Assembly (NCBI GenBank): GCA_016931085.1
Contig: JAFGFO010000043.1
Location: forward strand, 1-14,841
Length of the DNA stretch: 14,841 nt
Reading direction: 5' to 3'
Source of the DNA: Thermoflexales bacterium
GTDB taxonomy: Bacteria; Chloroflexota; Anaerolineae; Fen-1058
Part shown: positions 5,757 through 13,926 of the stretch, one piece after another
Position numbering within the stretch: position 1 is the first letter of the stretch
Layout of the letters: the number at the start of each line of letters is the position of its first letter
Made by a program: the position numbers and the translations under genes
The notes under the pieces: model-generated
The model's input: the letters and a program-made list of their open reading frames with translations, nothing else
What the model was told of the DNA's origin: nothing
Databases searched by the model: none

Positions 5757-7973
5757 ATGAAAGCTTCTATCTTCTCAAGGTTTTGGTTGCCGGCGGCTAC
5801 GACGACTGAAGCTCCAGGCATTTCACTTTGGCTCATCATAGTAATAGTCGCAGCTATCCTTGTCATATTATGGTTATTCAGAAGGCAGTTGAGAAATTTT
5901 CTGTTTCGGAGTAGTCTCCCAAAAGCCAGGGTAGGCGAGAAGGAAGATATAGAAATTATGAAGAACTGGTCAGTTCGTGACGAGACAGTTAGTGATGATG
6001 TCGTGGCGGGTGATAGGATCGTTGCCGGGCGTGCCAGCCCACCGATGATAGCAGCCCGCCAGTCGATGATGACAACCCGCCCGTCGATGATGAGGAACCA
6101 GAATATCGTTGATCGCGACAAGGTGAGTGACCTGAGCATCGACGATATAGACCAAGACACGCGAGTCAGCAGCGATAAAGGTGGCGGCAACGAGGTAACG
6201 TTTGGTGATGTAACTGGTTGCCAAATCACCTGCGATCGCGATGCAGACGGTAAGGCCCTAGCTGCATCGGCCGGCAGTGCTGGTCGTGTTATAGCCACGG
6301 CCCCGCGCCCTGGCTCATATGCCACACGCCGTTTGTCCCAAGCTCCCAATGGATCAGTATCCCGTTCCTATTATCAAGCCAGTGATATTCCCATCGTCAG
6401 CAGATCGCAGCCTTTGCCTCACGATTGCCTCTTTGTAAGACGCAATAACGCATTTGGCACCAGGTCCACGCTGGGCATCAAGGATCTGATCGAGCAAGGG
6501 GTCATGATCGATCAAACCAACATCCGTTTTGACGATTTTGTTGCTTCGAACGGCGAGTCCGTGCCGCCTCCCACGCCTGGACAGGCCATCGCCGTGAGCC
6601 ACGGCACATCAAGCGTTAAGGAAGGCTATAAATATCACGAGGCGACGACCCACTATTTGGAAATTGCCCTGAAAGCAGCCCCCTCTGCGCCAGAATCACA
6701 TTCCAAAGCTGAATCAATGCCGGTGAACTATGTATTTGTCGTCGACACCAGCGGATCCATGGAAGGGAAAAAACTGGACGACGTCAAAGTCTCCATCCGA
6801 GAGACGTTTCAGCACATGTCGGGAAGCGACATCATTGGCATTGTCGAGTTCAATACAGTCGCCAAAACAGTTTTAAAAGCGGCGCCCAAGGGGAAAATTA
6901 GCCTTGACGGCCTGGGGGAAGCACTCGGTCGTCTGCATGCCCATGGAGGGACCGATATCAATCTCGGGCTGTCTTTTGGCGCGGATGAGATCGATCGCTA
7001 TGGAAAACCTGGATTGGTTAATCACCTATATCTCTTCACAGATGGTAACCCCAATTCTGGCGAAACCGATTGGATCAAAATCCGGCAAAATGTCGCAAAC
7101 AGAACGCGCGGCAACATTGGCCTGTCCATCTTTGGCTTTGGTTCTGACGCCAATATGAGAGAATTGGATGCCCTGGCGGGCGTCACAGGGGGGCGATCCA
7201 TGTTCGTAACGCACCCCGACGAGATCCGGGTGAACCTCCGAGGTGACTTGCAAAGGCGGGAGCACCTGGCGGCTATCAACATCCAAATGAAGATCGAGAT
7301 CGACCAAGACATCGAGATCCTTCACTTGTATGGGCACGACCCCATAACAGACCCAGCCGGCAGAGCGGCGGTTCTGCGCGACGTCGAGGCCGCCAAGCGC
7401 CAGGCCGACGAGGAATTTGGCATCCAGGCACACCCTGACATCGTGACAGAGGAAAAGGGCATCCGTATCTTTGCGCCTGATTTGGCTGTGGGTGAAACGT
7501 ATTGGGTCGTTTTCGAGTTGGCAATTCCTGCCGGGCGGGAGGATTCTGTCCTGGGCAAGGCCCTGGTTCAGTACGCAGACACGTTCGAGCGCCAAAGCAA
7601 GCGTTGCGAATTTGAACTATCAGCAACTGGCGCGATACCGGCCGAGACAGTTTTACTGCACGGATTAGGGTTGTGGACCAGTGAAGTAACCTTTTACGCG
7701 CTCGACGACCTCTATCAAAATGACATGGAAACCGCCCGAAAGCGCATGGAAAAGCACATCCAAGTGCTGAATTTCGTCCAAGCATTTTATCCTTCGCCGC
7801 AGCTTGTTGACGATGCCATCATCCTCAAAAAATTCGTGTCCCTAGCTGCTAACCTGGGAAAGGGGTGGCGCAGTGCGGATTCAAGTGGCTCAGGCGCTTA
7901 TGTTGCTCACTGCCTGAATTCCTTTGGACAGGTCAGGAATGGATTCATGATGGCAAGTTACTATCCAGTCTAG
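5757..7973 (+). CDS. Membrane-anchored von Willebrand factor A (vWA) domain protein
   Basis: The ATG at 5757 was chosen because AGGAG (5744-5748) lies 8 bases upstream; an in-frame ATG at 5709 would overlap the previous gene. The protein has 738 residues: a single TM at about 22-41, a low-complexity region at 60-210 rich in Ser/Asp/Arg, and a pre-vWA segment (IRFDDFVAS..., about 256-306) resembling the stretch before the vWA domain in YfbK-like proteins. The vWA domain (about 324-500) has a complete MIDAS: D330-T-S332-G-S334, T399 and D429. A beta-rich region (505-625) and a helical C-terminus follow. With all metal ligands present, metal-dependent protein binding is likely. Degenerate VVAGDRIVAG- and NIVDRDKVSD-like runs in the linker recall GD-repeat segments of conflict-system proteins (tentative). 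It closes the lipoprotein/TPR/vWA module. No MoxR ATPase is adjacent. Confidence 0.85.
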   Translation: MKASIFSRFWLPAATTTEAPGISLWLIIVIVAAILVILWLFRRQLRNFLFRSSLPKARVGEKEDIEIMKNWSVRDETVSDDVVAGDRIVAGRASPPMIAARQSMMTTRPSMMRNQNIVDRDKVSDLSIDDIDQDTRVSSDKGGGNEVTFGDVTGCQITCDRDADGKALAASAGSAGRVIATAPRPGSYATRRLSQAPNGSVSRSYYQASDIPIVSRSQPLPHDCLFVRRNNAFGTRSTLGIKDLIEQGVMIDQTNIRFDDFVASNGESVPPPTPGQAIAVSHGTSSVKEGYKYHEATTHYLEIALKAAPSAPESHSKAESMPVNYVFVVDTSGSMEGKKLDDVKVSIRETFQHMSGSDIIGIVEFNTVAKTVLKAAPKGKISLDGLGEALGRLHAHGGTDINLGLSFGADEIDRYGKPGLVNHLYLFTDGNPNSGETDWIKIRQNVANRTRGNIGLSIFGFGSDANMRELDALAGVTGGRSMFVTHPDEIRVNLRGDLQRREHLAAINIQMKIEIDQDIEILHLYGHDPITDPAGRAAVLRDVEAAKRQADEEFGIQAHPDIVTEEKGIRIFAPDLAVGETYWVVFELAIPAGREDSVLGKALVQYADTFERQSKRCEFELSATGAIPAETVLLHGLGLWTSEVTFYALDDLYQNDMETARKRMEKHIQVLNFVQAFYPSPQLVDDAIILKKFVSLAANLGKGWRSADSSGSGAYVAHCLNSFGQVRNGFMMASYYPV
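6039..6105 (+). repeat. Three 21-base tandem repeats inside the vWA gene linker
   Basis: GATGAT starts at 6044, 6065 and 6086, exactly 21 bases apart, inside similar surroundings (C-CCG-C before, A-C-A-CC after). The frame is preserved, and the repeats encode the Met/Arg/Ser-rich run P-MIAARQ-SMMTTRP-SMMRN in the disordered linker. Confidence 0.65.
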
Positions 7974-8123
7974 ATACGACACGACCCAATGACGCGCTGT
8001 CTGGAACAACTCGATCCGCGACGACGGAGCGCCGTACAACGCCAACGGGCAGTTCGTTAGCTATTGGATAGATCGATAGCACGTGGGTGTACCAACCTTT
8101 CAACTGACAACAAGAGAAGAACA
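7974..8123 (+). other. Intergenic gap with a possible coding remnant
   Basis: These 150 bases separate the vWA stop from the restriction-modification gene. An open stretch at 8002-8079 reads WNNSIRDDGAPYNANGQFVS and then YWIDR and a stop. It looks protein-like but has no start codon of its own and a stop just upstream, so it may be the decayed end of a lost gene. No convincing promoter or terminator was found. Confidence 0.3.
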
Positions 8124-10349
8124 ATGGGTACCTTTACAGAAGCAAAACAAAACTTTGACGACACTCTAGGCAAGTCGGCTATTTTAGCTCAATCCCTCGT
8201 CCCTGTTGATGGCCAACCCAAGGCAAACATCAAACTTCGCGGCAGCGACGGCAAGGCGCTTGAAGAATATTACAAATGGCAATTCGTCTATGCTTTGCTC
8301 CACAGTGGCTTGTACGCTCAAGATTACCTCGGCGTGGAGGTGCGGTTCCCCAAAGGCAGCTCGTCCTCCGCGCCGCTAAAACTGGATGGTGCTATTTTCG
8401 ACTCTCCCGACTGGCTTCAACACTATAACGATTATTGGGCGCATCGCAAAGCGGAAGATTTACAATGGCTCAATGACCACCTTCTCGGCGTAATCGAGTT
8501 CAAGCGCAACAACAAGCATATAGATCAAGTTTTTACACGCCAGGTCAAGCCCGCCATGCGCGAAAAAGACCCTAGCGATGCGTATGTATTGGGCATCTAC
8601 TATGATGCTGGGCGCTTATACCTTTTCCACCGGCGCAACGGTAGATACCTGCGTTACGACGAGGCGAAGAACCAAAAGGGCGACCAAAGCCAGTTAGGTG
8701 ACCTGACCTTGCACCTGCCTGACCCGTATATATACGTTCCTTCCTTCAATGACCTGAAAAATCGTGTGCATCGTCCCTCAACCATTGACCGCACCAGCCG
8801 CGCCATTCAAGATTTGGATGTTATCACTTCTATCTCGACTGTTCAGCTCCAGACGGCGCTTTCTGACGTTTTGAGGGCACTGGACAAGGCCGGCTTGGTC
8901 AATCAGCGTGGGTATCAGATCATTATCCAAGTCTTTGCACTCAAGATATTCGACGAAAAGCGTAACGAGAAGATGCCTGCGAAAAAGCTAGAGTTTTACA
9001 TACTGGATCCCGAGGCACACTTCAGCAGTTTGGCAGAAAAGCCCATCCAGGATTTCATCCAGCGCATGGAACACATTTGGTCTGAAGCAGAAGCTCAGTA
9101 TCAAAAGATTCTTGGCGACAAGGCGATTGATCGGCAAAATCCCAATCATGTGCGCGCTGTGGCAGCCATTTGCCAGGCTTTTCAGGATTTTTCGTTTGTT
9201 CGGTCTGCCACCAGTGACTTGTACCAACTCGTTTTTTACAATTTTGCCAATACTTTTAAGCGAGATGAATCGGCACAGTTCTTGACGCCGCTGCAAGTGA
9301 TCGAGTTTCTTGTGCAGATTGTCAATCCGCGTGATGGTGAAACTGTTTTCGATCCATGCTGCGGTATAGGTGACTTTTTATCACTCTCTTACGTCCACGC
9401 CCAAAAGAAAGCTCAAGAGTGGCGATTGGACGACGCCAACATTTACGGCGTTGACCTGGACGAGAACATGATCATGCTCGCCACGCTCAACATGCTGCTG
9501 AACGGGGACGGCGAAGCCAAGCTGTTTTACAAGCCAGATAAAGGCTCCATACTTTCCAAGATTGCTGCTGTCAACCCTCCGCAACTGGTTGATCTGCTGC
9601 CCGCGTACCACAAGAACGGCAACTGGGACAATTGGCCTGATACTACAAAACTGCTCAAGTTTGATGTCATTTTGACCAACCCACCCTTTGGCAAAGACCG
9701 TGCTTATCGCCCGCGCAATAACACACCTGACCGGCAAATTGTCGAGATGTACGAAACGTGGAGCATCACACGGCAAATCGCTGACGCTGAAGATGCCTTC
9801 GAAGCCAGGCACACACGCGGCAAAAGCAGCAAGCCCAAAGCAAAAAGCACGGATGCGCTGGACCTCGGGGTCATCTTTCTCGAAAACGCCTATCGCTGCT
9901 TGAAAGAGAATGGACGTATGGGCATTGTGCTCTCCAACTCCATTGCGTCTATTAACCGCTGGCGGCGAGTGCGCGAATGGCTTATGGAGCGCCTGAGAAT
10001 TGTCGCCTTGTTTGACCTGCCGCCGAATGTCTTTGCCGAGACAGGCGTCAATACGACCCTCATTGTTGCCTATAAACCGCCAGAAGACGAATTGAAGCGG
10101 CTAATTCAACAAGATTATTCCATTTTTGTGCGTGACATTCAAAATGTTGGCTACGAAAAACGCACTCGCAAGCGTAACGTTTTTTTCAACAAGGTGTACC
10201 GTATCGATGAGGAAACCTTTGAAATTATGACGGATGCCGAGGGGAATCCTATTTTAGACGAGGACTTTCCTCAGGCTCTCCAAGATTTTCGTGAGTGGGC
10301 ATTGGGGCAGGAAGAAACGCTGCAGAGACTATTTTTGAGGGAGGCATAG
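8124..10349 (+). CDS. Fused restriction endonuclease/N6-adenine DNA methyltransferase (BcgI-like, type IIG/IIB)
   Basis: The protein has 741 residues. The ATG at 8124 (MGTFTEAKQNF) follows a purine-rich AGAGAAG; an upstream in-frame ATG at 8064 gives an unlikely leader. The N-terminal nuclease domain shows PD-(D/E)XK residues D88 (LKLDGAIF) and E125-F-K127 (GVIEFKR), with a downstream Gln (TRQVKP). A helical region (240-370) follows, then a HsdM-type methylase core: motif I DPCCGIGDF (410-418), YGVDLDE (441-447) and motif IV TNPPFG (518-523). Both activities in one chain plus a separate specificity subunit three bases downstream is the BcgI arrangement: it methylates adenine at its site and cuts unmodified foreign DNA. 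No SF2 translocase (HsdR) is present. The catalytic residues look intact. Alternative: a type I-like HsdM with an HsdR-N fold. Confidence 0.88.
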   Translation: MGTFTEAKQNFDDTLGKSAILAQSLVPVDGQPKANIKLRGSDGKALEEYYKWQFVYALLHSGLYAQDYLGVEVRFPKGSSSSAPLKLDGAIFDSPDWLQHYNDYWAHRKAEDLQWLNDHLLGVIEFKRNNKHIDQVFTRQVKPAMREKDPSDAYVLGIYYDAGRLYLFHRRNGRYLRYDEAKNQKGDQSQLGDLTLHLPDPYIYVPSFNDLKNRVHRPSTIDRTSRAIQDLDVITSISTVQLQTALSDVLRALDKAGLVNQRGYQIIIQVFALKIFDEKRNEKMPAKKLEFYILDPEAHFSSLAEKPIQDFIQRMEHIWSEAEAQYQKILGDKAIDRQNPNHVRAVAAICQAFQDFSFVRSATSDLYQLVFYNFANTFKRDESAQFLTPLQVIEFLVQIVNPRDGETVFDPCCGIGDFLSLSYVHAQKKAQEWRLDDANIYGVDLDENMIMLATLNMLLNGDGEAKLFYKPDKGSILSKIAAVNPPQLVDLLPAYHKNGNWDNWPDTTKLLKFDVILTNPPFGKDRAYRPRNNTPDRQIVEMYETWSITRQIADAEDAFEARHTRGKSSKPKAKSTDALDLGVIFLENAYRCLKENGRMGIVLSNSIASINRWRRVREWLMERLRIVALFDLPPNVFAETGVNTTLIVAYKPPEDELKRLIQQDYSIFVRDIQNVGYEKRTRKRNVFFNKVYRIDEETFEIMTDAEGNPILDEDFPQALQDFREWALGQEETLQRLFLREA

Positions 10350-10352
10350 AGC

Positions 10353-11846
10353 ATGAACTACCTGCGCATTCCCCAGGAAATCAGATTTGCTGAGAGTTGC
10401 GTCAAAGATACATCTTTCTCTCCCAGTATGTATCGTCGTGTTATTATTCCTACTAGCACAACGAAGCGGATTGAAGGCCTATTAGATGCACAATGTCCCT
10501 TCGATAAAGGTGTTGAGCCTGGATCGTTGTGGTACATGAAACAATCCCCTTGCTACTTTATTCGGACAAAAGCATTACAGGATCATAGCTGCCTACTGTA
10601 TCCGAAGGGTGACGCGATCGTGCCAGTGAATCCTCAAGTCTTTGAAGACCCTGGCTTGTGTGCTGGTGATATATTGATGTCCAAAGACTCGAATGTGGGC
10701 GAGTGCGCTATGGTGGATGGCGACCAGTGGAAAAACCACATGTTCAGCGGCGGCATAGTGCGCTTGCATCCATTCTGTAACCGTTATTACTTCTTTGCCT
10801 TTCTCAAGCATCCGTTATTCAAAACCCAACTCTTGGCAATGACTGCACGTGGAGCAACCATCACCCACGCAAAAACTCTCTGGATGGACTGTCTGGTGCC
10901 TTTCCCTAACCAAGAAGGTTCAGAACGTGTTATTCGTTATGTTTCTGCGCTTATGCAAGCAATAGTGGAGAAAGAAATAGCCATACGAGATAAAAATGCA
11001 CTTATAGATGCTTTGATTGACACCGAATTGAGGGAACAGCAAAAGGGAACCCCTTTGGTTTACCAGCCGCCAACGGTTAACGAAATTCGAAACCTGACGC
11101 GCCTTGATGCTGGCATGTACACTCAAGATTTCAAGCAAAAGATGTTTCTGGTAACAAACTATCACTATGGCTATGGAACTTGTGAAGAACTAGGATTTGA
11201 GATTGATAGGGGCCAAAATCTGCAATTGTCCAATATTGGGCAAAGCATCTATTCAGATTCTCCTAAACCAAATTTCTACCGCTTGGTCGCTCCCATAGAT
11301 ATGTCCGAATACCGAACCGTCAGGCAGTTTCGTTATCTTGGCAATAAGAAAGAGCTTGACATTCTGAAACAAGGAGATGTGGTATTTGGGGCTGAGGGTT
11401 TCTGTAAGGGGCGGGCCATAATCCTCGTGGACGAAGTTCAGAAAACTATCACAAACATACACGGTATTATTTTCCATCATCGAGGTAGGAATATCATCAG
11501 GGGAATATTCTTGGGGTGTTTCCTCGGCTACTTACGCAAGATTGGTCTGGTTGATATGATTGGCGCTGGCGGCTCCGGCGGCAGTTTAGCAATTGGATAT
11601 TTTCACCATGTGCCGTTCCCCAAATTCCCCGAAGATGAGCAAGCCGAAATCAGCCGGTGCTATCATAACCCAACCCCGCCACCTACAGGCACGCCAACGC
11701 TGGATACCTTTGTAGATTGGCATCGCCGCTGGAATGTCAATCTTGGCATTTGGGAACTTGACCGCGAGATGAAAACCCTCCAGCGCACCTTGGCCGATGT
11801 ACAAGAAAAAATCATCGAGGGCGAAACCGTCCAGATACCAATCTGA
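10353..11846 (+). CDS. Specificity (S) subunit with two target recognition domains
   Basis: The protein has 497 residues and starts three bases after the methylase/nuclease stop, with GGAGG (about 10339-10343) in the end of that gene. There are two half-repeats, each a target recognition domain followed by a helix. TRD1 is about 1-187, ending ARGATITHAKTLWMDCLVPF. The first coiled-coil spacer is about 190-230 (VSALMQAIVEKEIAIRDKNA). TRD2 is about 250-422, ending GAGGSGGSLAIGYFHHVPF. The second spacer is about 457-490 (ELDREMKTLQRTLADVQEKI). This is the HsdS/BcgIB layout, which reads a bipartite DNA site. The second part of each TRD (GDI/GDV, then the 'iplP'-like VPFP) is well kept. Base composition is more AT-rich than the neighbouring ABC gene, fitting horizontal acquisition of the pair. 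The recognition sequence cannot be read from the protein. Confidence 0.87.
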   Translation: MNYLRIPQEIRFAESCVKDTSFSPSMYRRVIIPTSTTKRIEGLLDAQCPFDKGVEPGSLWYMKQSPCYFIRTKALQDHSCLLYPKGDAIVPVNPQVFEDPGLCAGDILMSKDSNVGECAMVDGDQWKNHMFSGGIVRLHPFCNRYYFFAFLKHPLFKTQLLAMTARGATITHAKTLWMDCLVPFPNQEGSERVIRYVSALMQAIVEKEIAIRDKNALIDALIDTELREQQKGTPLVYQPPTVNEIRNLTRLDAGMYTQDFKQKMFLVTNYHYGYGTCEELGFEIDRGQNLQLSNIGQSIYSDSPKPNFYRLVAPIDMSEYRTVRQFRYLGNKKELDILKQGDVVFGAEGFCKGRAIILVDEVQKTITNIHGIIFHHRGRNIIRGIFLGCFLGYLRKIGLVDMIGAGGSGGSLAIGYFHHVPFPKFPEDEQAEISRCYHNPTPPPTGTPTLDTFVDWHRRWNVNLGIWELDREMKTLQRTLADVQEKIIEGETVQIPI

Positions 11847-11961
11847 GGCCAGCAAGGGGAAGGGACTCGGCTATCATGTCACCACCAACCTTATACTGCC
11901 TATGCGATTGGCATGGCCACTGTGCACATATGGCCTAGCATTTGGATAAAAAACTTGAAAT

Positions 11962-13887
11962 CTAGCTCATCTCCTTTCCCAGCTCCGGCTCAAGCAGCAG
12001 TGTCTCTTCGTCGCACAAGTCAGATCTCAATTCGCAGTCGATCTGCAACTGGGAGCTGTAGATTTCGGCATAGATGGGGCTGTCGCGCATCAGATCCTGG
12101 TGAGTCCCCACCGCAGCCACCCGGCCCTTGTCCAGCACCAGGATCACGTCCGCGCCGCGCACGGTGCTGATGCGTTGGGCGATGACGAAACTGGTGCGGC
12201 CCAGCATCAGCTTGTCCAAGGCCTGCTGGATGCGAGACTCGGTCTCGACGTCCACGCTGCTGGTGCTGTCGTCCAGGATCAGGATGCGCGGGTCGAGCAG
12301 CAGTGCCCGGGCGATGGCGATGCGCTGCTTTTGCCCGCCAGACAGCGTCACGCCTCGCTCGCCGACCTGGGTGTCGTAAGCGTCGGCGAACTCCACAATA
12401 AAGTCGTGCGCCTCGGCCGCCCTGGCCACCGCGACGATCTCGTCCTGCGTCGCCTCGGGGCGACCGTAAGCGATGTTGTCGCGAATGGTGCCGGTGAACA
12501 GCGTCGTCTCTTGCAGCACCATGCCGATCTGGGAGCGGAGCGAGTCCAGCGTCACCTCGCGCACGTCCACGCCGTCGATCGTCACCGAGCCGCGGGTCAC
12601 GTCGTAAAAGCGGGGCAAGAGATTGATGATCGTGCTCTTGCCCGAGCCGGTCGCGCCCAGCAAGGCGATCACCTGGCCAGGCTCGGCCACGAAGGACACG
12701 TCTTTGAGCACCCACTCGTCCACTGGCGGGCTTGGCGTGCCCGGGGAGCCGCCCGCCCCCATGCCCATGCTCATCCCCATTCCCATACCGCCCATGCCCT
12801 GGCCATCTCCACCCGGACGTCGTTGGCCAGCCGCTTTCTCAGCGTGATGGCCAAAGTAGGAAAACCACACGCCGTCAAAGGCCACCCGTCCCGTGATCGC
12901 CGGCAGGGGGAAGGCGTCCGGCTTTTCGATCACTTCCGACTGGGCGTCGAGGATCTCGAACACGCGCTCGGCGCTGGCGGCTGCCTGCGAGATCATGGCG
13001 ATGATCATCCCGAGGATCATCACGGGGAACATTGTCATCATCAGGTAACTCTGAAAAGCCACCAGCTCGCCCACCGTCAGCCGGCCGCCAATGACCTGCA
13101 TGCCGCCAAACCAAACGATGGCCAGCGTGCCCAGGTTGGCGATCAAAAAGATGAGCGGCATGGCGGTGGACATCAGCTTGCCCACCTGGATGCTCTGATC
13201 GACCAGGTCCAGGTTGGCAGCCGCAAAGCGTTTCCACTCGTAGGGTTCGCGGGCAAAGGCCTGCACCACCCGCACGCCGGCCAGGTTTTCTTGCAGGACG
13301 GTGTTGAGATGAGCGATGTACTGCTGCACCCGCGTGAACATCGGGCGCGCCCGGCTGGCAAAAAAGACAAAGATGACGGTGGTGAACGGTATCAGGGCCA
13401 ACACGATCAACGCGAGCTGCCAGTCGATCGAAAAGATCAGGCCCAGGCTGCCGGCGAGCAAGATCAGCGCCATGATGAACATGACGAAAGCGTGCCCCAC
13501 GAACATCTGCACGCGCTCCACGTCGCTGGTGGCGCGGGTGAGGAGCTGGCCGGTTTGGGCGCGGTCGTGGTAGCCAAAGGAGAGGGTTTGGATCCTGGCG
13601 TACAGGGTGTTGCGCATATCGTAGGCCACGCTTTGCGAAACCTTGGCGGCCCAAAAGCCCTGCAGGAAGGAGAACAGCGCCCGCAGCAGCGCCACGCCGA
13701 CCATCGCAAGCGTCCCCCAGGCGATAAAGCTGAGCGAGCCGGCCGATATGCCGCGGTCGATGATCTGCTGGGTCAGGGCCGGGATGGCCAGGTTCAGGCC
13801 CGAAGACAGACCCAGGCTGAGGAAGGTCCCCAGCGCCAGCAGCCAATAGGGTTTCAGATAGCTGAGTGCTCTTGCTAACGATCTCAT
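11962..13887 (-). CDS. ABC exporter half-transporter (ABCB/MsbA-like) with degenerate nucleotide-binding site
   Basis: The protein has 641 residues from the ATG at 13887; a TTG at 13899 is possible, and neither has a clear ribosome site. An exporter-type membrane domain with six TM helices (about 10-310) is followed by an ATPase domain: Walker A GATGSGKS (411-418), Q-loop Q459, signature LSGGQ (515-519), Walker B LILDDSTSSVD and H-loop IAQRIST. The catalytic Glu after Walker B is Asp (D540) and the switch His is Gln (Q571), the pattern of the degenerate subunit of heterodimeric exporters such as TM287 or LmrC. A Gly/Met-rich insert of about 44 residues (347-390) sits between the A-loop Tyr and the next strand. 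The partner half-transporter is not in the window; the gene downstream is the convergent S subunit. It starts 39 bases after the PIN toxin stop. Substrate unknown, probably drugs or lipids. Confidence 0.92.
   Translation of the reverse strand: MRSLARALSYLKPYWLLALGTFLSLGLSSGLNLAIPALTQQIIDRGISAGSLSFIAWGTLAMVGVALLRALFSFLQGFWAAKVSQSVAYDMRNTLYARIQTLSFGYHDRAQTGQLLTRATSDVERVQMFVGHAFVMFIMALILLAGSLGLIFSIDWQLALIVLALIPFTTVIFVFFASRARPMFTRVQQYIAHLNTVLQENLAGVRVVQAFAREPYEWKRFAAANLDLVDQSIQVGKLMSTAMPLIFLIANLGTLAIVWFGGMQVIGGRLTVGELVAFQSYLMMTMFPVMILGMIIAMISQAAASAERVFEILDAQSEVIEKPDAFPLPAITGRVAFDGVWFSYFGHHAEKAAGQRRPGGDGQGMGGMGMGMSMGMGAGGSPGTPSPPVDEWVLKDVSFVAEPGQVIALLGATGSGKSTIINLLPRFYDVTRGSVTIDGVDVREVTLDSLRSQIGMVLQETTLFTGTIRDNIAYGRPEATQDEIVAVARAAEAHDFIVEFADAYDTQVGERGVTLSGGQKQRIAIARALLLDPRILILDDSTSSVDVETESRIQQALDKLMLGRTSFVIAQRISTVRGADVILVLDKGRVAAVGTHQDLMRDSPIYAEIYSSQLQIDCELRSDLCDEETLLLEPELGKEMS
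12742..12810 (-). repeat. Gly/Met-repeat coding segment within the ABC transporter
   Basis: This segment encodes GMGGMGMGMSMGMGAGG and flanking Gly/Ser/Pro residues, using repeated CCCAT-type codon pairs (plus strand). The low-complexity run lies in a loop of the nucleotide-binding domain. Confidence 0.7.
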
Positions 13888-13926
13888 ATATACACTCAAG
13901 TGCGGGCCGACCAGGCCGTCCAGCCA

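Noticed and set aside
11847..11961. Bidirectional terminator between the convergent S-subunit and ABC genes
   Set aside because: The direct repeat ATGGCC and a TTTTTT run (minus strand) are present, but no convincing GC-rich stem precedes a T-tract on either strand.
12100..13878. Long plus-strand open frame (592 codons) antisense to the ABC exporter
   Set aside because: It is His/Gln/Gly-rich with no domain pattern, and the minus-strand frame carries every ABC motif. Long antisense frames are expected in GC-rich genes.
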